Position numbers and translations under genes: made by a program. 8,620 nucleotides of DNA, taken from contig JBOGWX010000098.1 of assembly GCA_050694055.1 (NCBI GenBank), forward strand, positions 1 through 8,620, written 5' to 3'. The stretch comes from WHSV01 sp050694055. Lineage in GTDB: Bacteria; Actinomycetota; CADDZG01; WHSQ01. This document shows, one piece after another, positions 6,437-8,620 of the stretch; the first letter of the stretch is position 1, and every line of letters begins with the position of its first letter. Below the pieces are notes generated by a model. The model was not told the DNA's origin. It was given only the letters and a program-made list of their open reading frames with translations, and made no database searches.

Positions 6437-8119
6437 TCAGCCCTTCTGCTTGCTCCAGGGACGCGCGGCCAGGCGCCCCAGCTGGCGACGCGAGGGTTCG
6501 TCGAGCTTGTAGGCGTAGGAGCTGGACGCGTAGGACTCGTAGGCATGAGTCTTCGAGGGGTCGAAGTTGTTCAGGATCGAGCCGATGACCCTGGCATCGA
6601 CCTGATCGAGCTGCACGCGCGCTTGGCGCACGGCGCCGTGTTTCGTCTTGGAGGCGTCCGCCACCAGCACGACGGCGTCGCAGGCACGCGCCACGATCAT
6701 TGCGTCCGCCACCGCCAGCACCGGCGCCGAGTCGACGAGAACGAAGTCCGCAGAGCCGCGCAACTCCTCGAGGAGGTTAACCATCGTCTCCGACCCGAGC
6801 AGCTCCGCCGGATTGCCCGGGATCGGTCCACTGCTGAGCAGCTTCACGTTGTCCGGCGAGGGCCCGACCGGCCGCATGACCCTGCCGACCTCAGCTTCAC
6901 CCGCCAGCACGTTGGTGAGGCCCTTTCGAGGTCTGACGCCGAAGTAGTCATGCAGACGAGGTTTTCTGAGATCGCCGGACACCACCACCACCTTCTTGCC
7001 GGTCTGGCCCAGCACCACTGCGAGGTTGGCGCTGGTTACCGTCTTGCCCTCTTGCTCGTTCGCACTGGCGATCATGAGGGTCTTGATCTCGCTCTGAGAT
7101 GAGGCGAACAGTATCGCCGTGCGCAGCGTCCTGTATGCCTCCGAGGCAACTGAGTGGGGTTCCTCGTGGGTCACGAGGTAGGGATCCTCTCCCTGCCTCC
7201 ATCCCGTGATATGCGGCACCAGCGTGAGCACCGGCACTCCCGAGGCACTCTCGAGATCCGCCCGGCCCGACAGCCTCTCGTCGAGTCGCTCACTCAAGAA
7301 GGCAAGCCCGACTCCTCCGGCCAGACCCACCAACAGGGCGACGAGGAGGTTGGTCACGGGGGTGGGGCTCGAAGGCGTGCCCGGGACCTCGGCCCTGAAG
7401 AGCACGCGACCGACCTCGAGCGTCCTGGGCGAGGCGAGCGAGAAGAGCTTGGTGCGCTCGAAGGCGATCTGCTGGCTTAACGTGTTGGCCTCGTCGACGA
7501 GCGCACCGGTGTCGGCGCCATCGGCCGGCTCTTCGCCCGCCTCGATGGCCGCGGCCTCCTCCGCCTCGACTGCGGCGATCTGGGACTGGACATCGTCGAG
7601 CTGGCCCTGTAGTGCGTCGATCTGATCCTGAATCGACGAGGCCACCGTATCGAGACGGTCCTGAGCCTGTTCGGTGCGATTGTCGACGTACGCCTGGGCG
7701 AACGCTTGGGCCCTGCGCGCGGCCTCTTTGGGATTGCGGTGGGCGTAGTCGAAGATCAGCACAGAGGCGTCGTCCGCCACCGAGACCTCGAGGTTGTTGC
7801 CCAGCGAGATAAAGTCTTCCTCTTCGACATCCTCGGCGGCGATCTCGGCCACCGACGGCGAGGTCGCTATGAGCGCCTCCGTCTCGAGGCTTACGTCCTC
7901 GGGGTTGGCGTCGGCGTCCGCATCGAGCGAGAACGGCTGGACGAGCACCTGTGCCTCGGCCTCGTAGATCGGAGTCCTCGTGAAGGTGTAGGCGGCCGCC
8001 GCGCCCACGACGAGGCAGGTGAAGAAGGCGATGATCCACTTTCGACGCCGCAACACCTCGAGGTAGTCGCGGAGGGTCGGCGCCTGTTCGGCGCCACCGG
8101 CGCGGGGTTCTAGTGGCAC
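6437..8119 (-). CDS. Polysaccharide co-polymerase with fused BY-kinase (Wzz domain + bacterial tyrosine autokinase)
   Basis: 560-residue inner-membrane protein controlling chain length and export of a surface polysaccharide. Residues 14-60 form the Wzz entry: LRDYLEVLRRRKWIIAFFTC with transmembrane helix 1 (about 28-46) and the IYEAEAQVLV strand. The extracytoplasmic part (47-255) contains a predicted coiled coil around 145-225 with an Ala/Glu/Gly-rich stretch. A Pro-rich motif (VPGTPSSPTP, 245-254) leads into transmembrane helix 2 (about 255-275). The cytoplasmic kinase has Walker A ANEQEGKT (353-360), Walker A' VVVVSGDLRKPR (377-388) and Walker B FVLVDSAP (459-466). The tail carries a Tyr cluster, Y527, Y530, Y535 and Y537, the likely autophosphorylation sites. 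Oddity: the first Asp of Walker A' is Ser381. Start: GTG at 8119 with GAGGG 11 nt upstream (8131-8135); an ATG at 8142 is out of frame. The fused architecture is common in actinobacteria and some other phyla, with two-protein versions in Firmicutes. Confidence 0.95.
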   Translation of the reverse strand: MPLEPRAGGAEQAPTLRDYLEVLRRRKWIIAFFTCLVVGAAAAYTFTRTPIYEAEAQVLVQPFSLDADADANPEDVSLETEALIATSPSVAEIAAEDVEEEDFISLGNNLEVSVADDASVLIFDYAHRNPKEAARRAQAFAQAYVDNRTEQAQDRLDTVASSIQDQIDALQGQLDDVQSQIAAVEAEEAAAIEAGEEPADGADTGALVDEANTLSQQIAFERTKLFSLASPRTLEVGRVLFRAEVPGTPSSPTPVTNLLVALLVGLAGGVGLAFLSERLDERLSGRADLESASGVPVLTLVPHITGWRQGEDPYLVTHEEPHSVASEAYRTLRTAILFASSQSEIKTLMIASANEQEGKTVTSANLAVVLGQTGKKVVVVSGDLRKPRLHDYFGVRPRKGLTNVLAGEAEVGRVMRPVGPSPDNVKLLSSGPIPGNPAELLGSETMVNLLEELRGSADFVLVDSAPVLAVADAMIVARACDAVVLVADASKTKHGAVRQARVQLDQVDARVIGSILNNFDPSKTHAYESYASSSYAYKLDEPSRRQLGRLAARPWSKQKG

Positions 8120-8191
8120 TGCGATCTCGTCCCTCTTTTCATGACCCGACCATAGTTGAGAAAGCGCTCAAAGCGACGAGCGCGCAGTCTG

Positions 8192-8215
8192 GAGCCCCGC
8201 GCTCCCTTGGGGTTC
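8192..8215 (-). other. Hairpin in the 129-bp gap before the BY-kinase gene
   Basis: GAGCCCC (8192-8198) can pair with GGGGTTC (8209-8215), including one G-T pair, around a 10-nt loop. It lies about 33 nt past the stop of the probable DUF4012 gene and 73 nt before the BY-kinase start. No T-run follows on the minus strand, so an intrinsic terminator is not supported; it may be a leader structure or chance in GC-rich DNA. The rest of the gap (8120-8248) holds a smaller TTGAG/CTCAA hairpin (8156-8171) and the GAGGG ribosome site. I see no convincing promoter. Confidence 0.25.
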
Positions 8216-8248
8216 TCTGTCGGTCTTCTCTTCCCAGCTCTGAAGGAC

Positions 8249-8620
8249 TCAAAAGACCGGTTCTCTCAGGAAGCGTCCTAGGCTCTCCCACAAAGCGGAC
8301 AAACCCGAACTGGAGCTGGGTCCTGCGGAGAACTCGAGCGCGCGGTCCAGAGGTCCCTCCCACACGACCTTGCCATCGGCCCGATCGAGGTCCTCAGGGC
8401 CCCGCGCGGTCCATGCGGAGGGCACCGCGAGCTCGACGGTCAGGCGCGCGTCCTCGACCAGCGGCTGGGGCAGCACCTCGAGCTCGTAGCCGTCGGCCGG
8501 CGGAAGCTCGTATACGACCGACACCTCGGTCCGTTGGTTCCTGGGCAGCTCCACGTACACCCCAACCGCCGAGAAACCATCCTCATCCGCCTCGAAGAAA
8601 TCCGCCCGTTCGCCGTCCGT
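8249..8620 (-). CDS. C-terminal end of a probable DUF4012 protein (5' end cut off)
   Basis: The minus-strand frame is open from the window edge (first codons read TDGERADFFEADEDGFSAVG) to a TGA at 8249, giving 123 residues of a longer protein. The visible part includes VGVYVELPRNQRTEVSVVYE, then YELEVLPQPLVEDARLTVEL and a short Ser-rich tail ending in FLREPVF. A DG-x-x-x-x-GVYV-x-x-P block followed by a basic residue, a V-x-Y-E-L-P strand and a QP-containing strand is how DUF4012 proteins of actinobacterial exopolysaccharide loci end, as I remember them; the domain core is outside the window. These proteins are membrane-anchored with a large extracytoplasmic part and have no established biochemical role. 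Position directly upstream of a Wzz-BY-kinase gene fits. The Met at about 8560 encoded by GTG is internal, not a start. If not DUF4012, it is another beta-rich secreted protein. Confidence 0.65.
   Translation of the reverse strand, partial: TDGERADFFEADEDGFSAVGVYVELPRNQRTEVSVVYELPPADGYELEVLPQPLVEDARLTVELAVPSAWTARGPEDLDRADGKVVWEGPLDRALEFSAGPSSSSGLSALWESLGRFLREPVF

Noticed and set aside
5758..6588. Plus-strand open frame (276 codons) across the glycosyltransferase start and the BY-kinase end
   Set aside because: It runs antisense through two well-supported genes and their intergenic gap, ends in an Arg-rich low-complexity stretch, and shows no recognisable motif.
7290..8039. Minus-strand open frame (249 codons) in another frame of the BY-kinase gene
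   Set aside because: The translation is Gly/Arg-rich with no motif, while the overlapping frame encodes a clear Wzz domain.
8156..8171. TTGAG/CTCAA short hairpin with an AAAGCG direct repeat, considered as an operator
   Set aside because: Five base pairs with a 6-nt loop is too short to separate from chance, and no promoter is visible beside it.
8139..8363. Small minus-strand open frame (74 codons) bridging the DUF4012-like end and the intergenic gap
   Set aside because: It overlaps the supported coding end in another frame, with no ribosome site or recognisable sequence.

Overview
The window is GC-rich (about two-thirds G+C by eye, with strong G/C bias at third codon positions) and densely coded. 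A fused Wzz-type chain-length regulator/BY-kinase, a downstream tail that looks like a DUF4012 protein, a lactate 2-monooxygenase-like flavoprotein, and frequent GTG starts together suggest a high-GC actinobacterium or a relative. This is inference from family content; no rRNA or other taxonomic marker is present. I see no tRNA, rRNA, CRISPR array, insertion sequence or phage gene.

Layout. At the left edge, on the plus strand (1-975), is the 3' part of an FMN-dependent alpha-hydroxy-acid oxidase/lactate 2-monooxygenase-like gene. It converges, across a 15-bp gap holding a hairpin, on a minus-strand block that fills the rest of the window. Read 5' to 3' on the minus strand (right to left), the block holds: the C-terminal end of a probable DUF4012 protein (8620-8249, cut by the window edge); a 129-bp gap; a Wzz-BY-kinase polysaccharide co-polymerase (8119-6437); a 94-bp gap; a GT4-type glycosyltransferase (6342-5266); two tandem paralogous proteins of unknown function with nucleotidyltransferase-like features (5269-4460 and 4451-3645); a fusion of a thymidylate-kinase-like P-loop domain and an APH/choline-kinase-like domain (3652-2075); and an ATP-grasp ligase (2073-991).

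How they fit together. The DUF4012 and Wzz-BY-kinase genes mark an exopolysaccharide or cell-surface glycan locus. The last five genes (glycosyltransferase through ATP-grasp) are joined by overlaps of 4 and 8 nt or gaps of 1 and 8 nt, so they are almost certainly one translationally coupled operon. The set is unusual: one glycosyltransferase is followed by two putative nucleotidyltransferases, a double kinase and an ATP-grasp enzyme, which together could activate a small molecule with phosphate or nucleotide and ligate it through an acyl-phosphate. I propose, as inference only, that this is a decoration or precursor cassette for the exported glycan. This cassette is the most likely place in the window for an undescribed system. 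The flavoprotein gene at the left looks like an unrelated metabolic neighbour.
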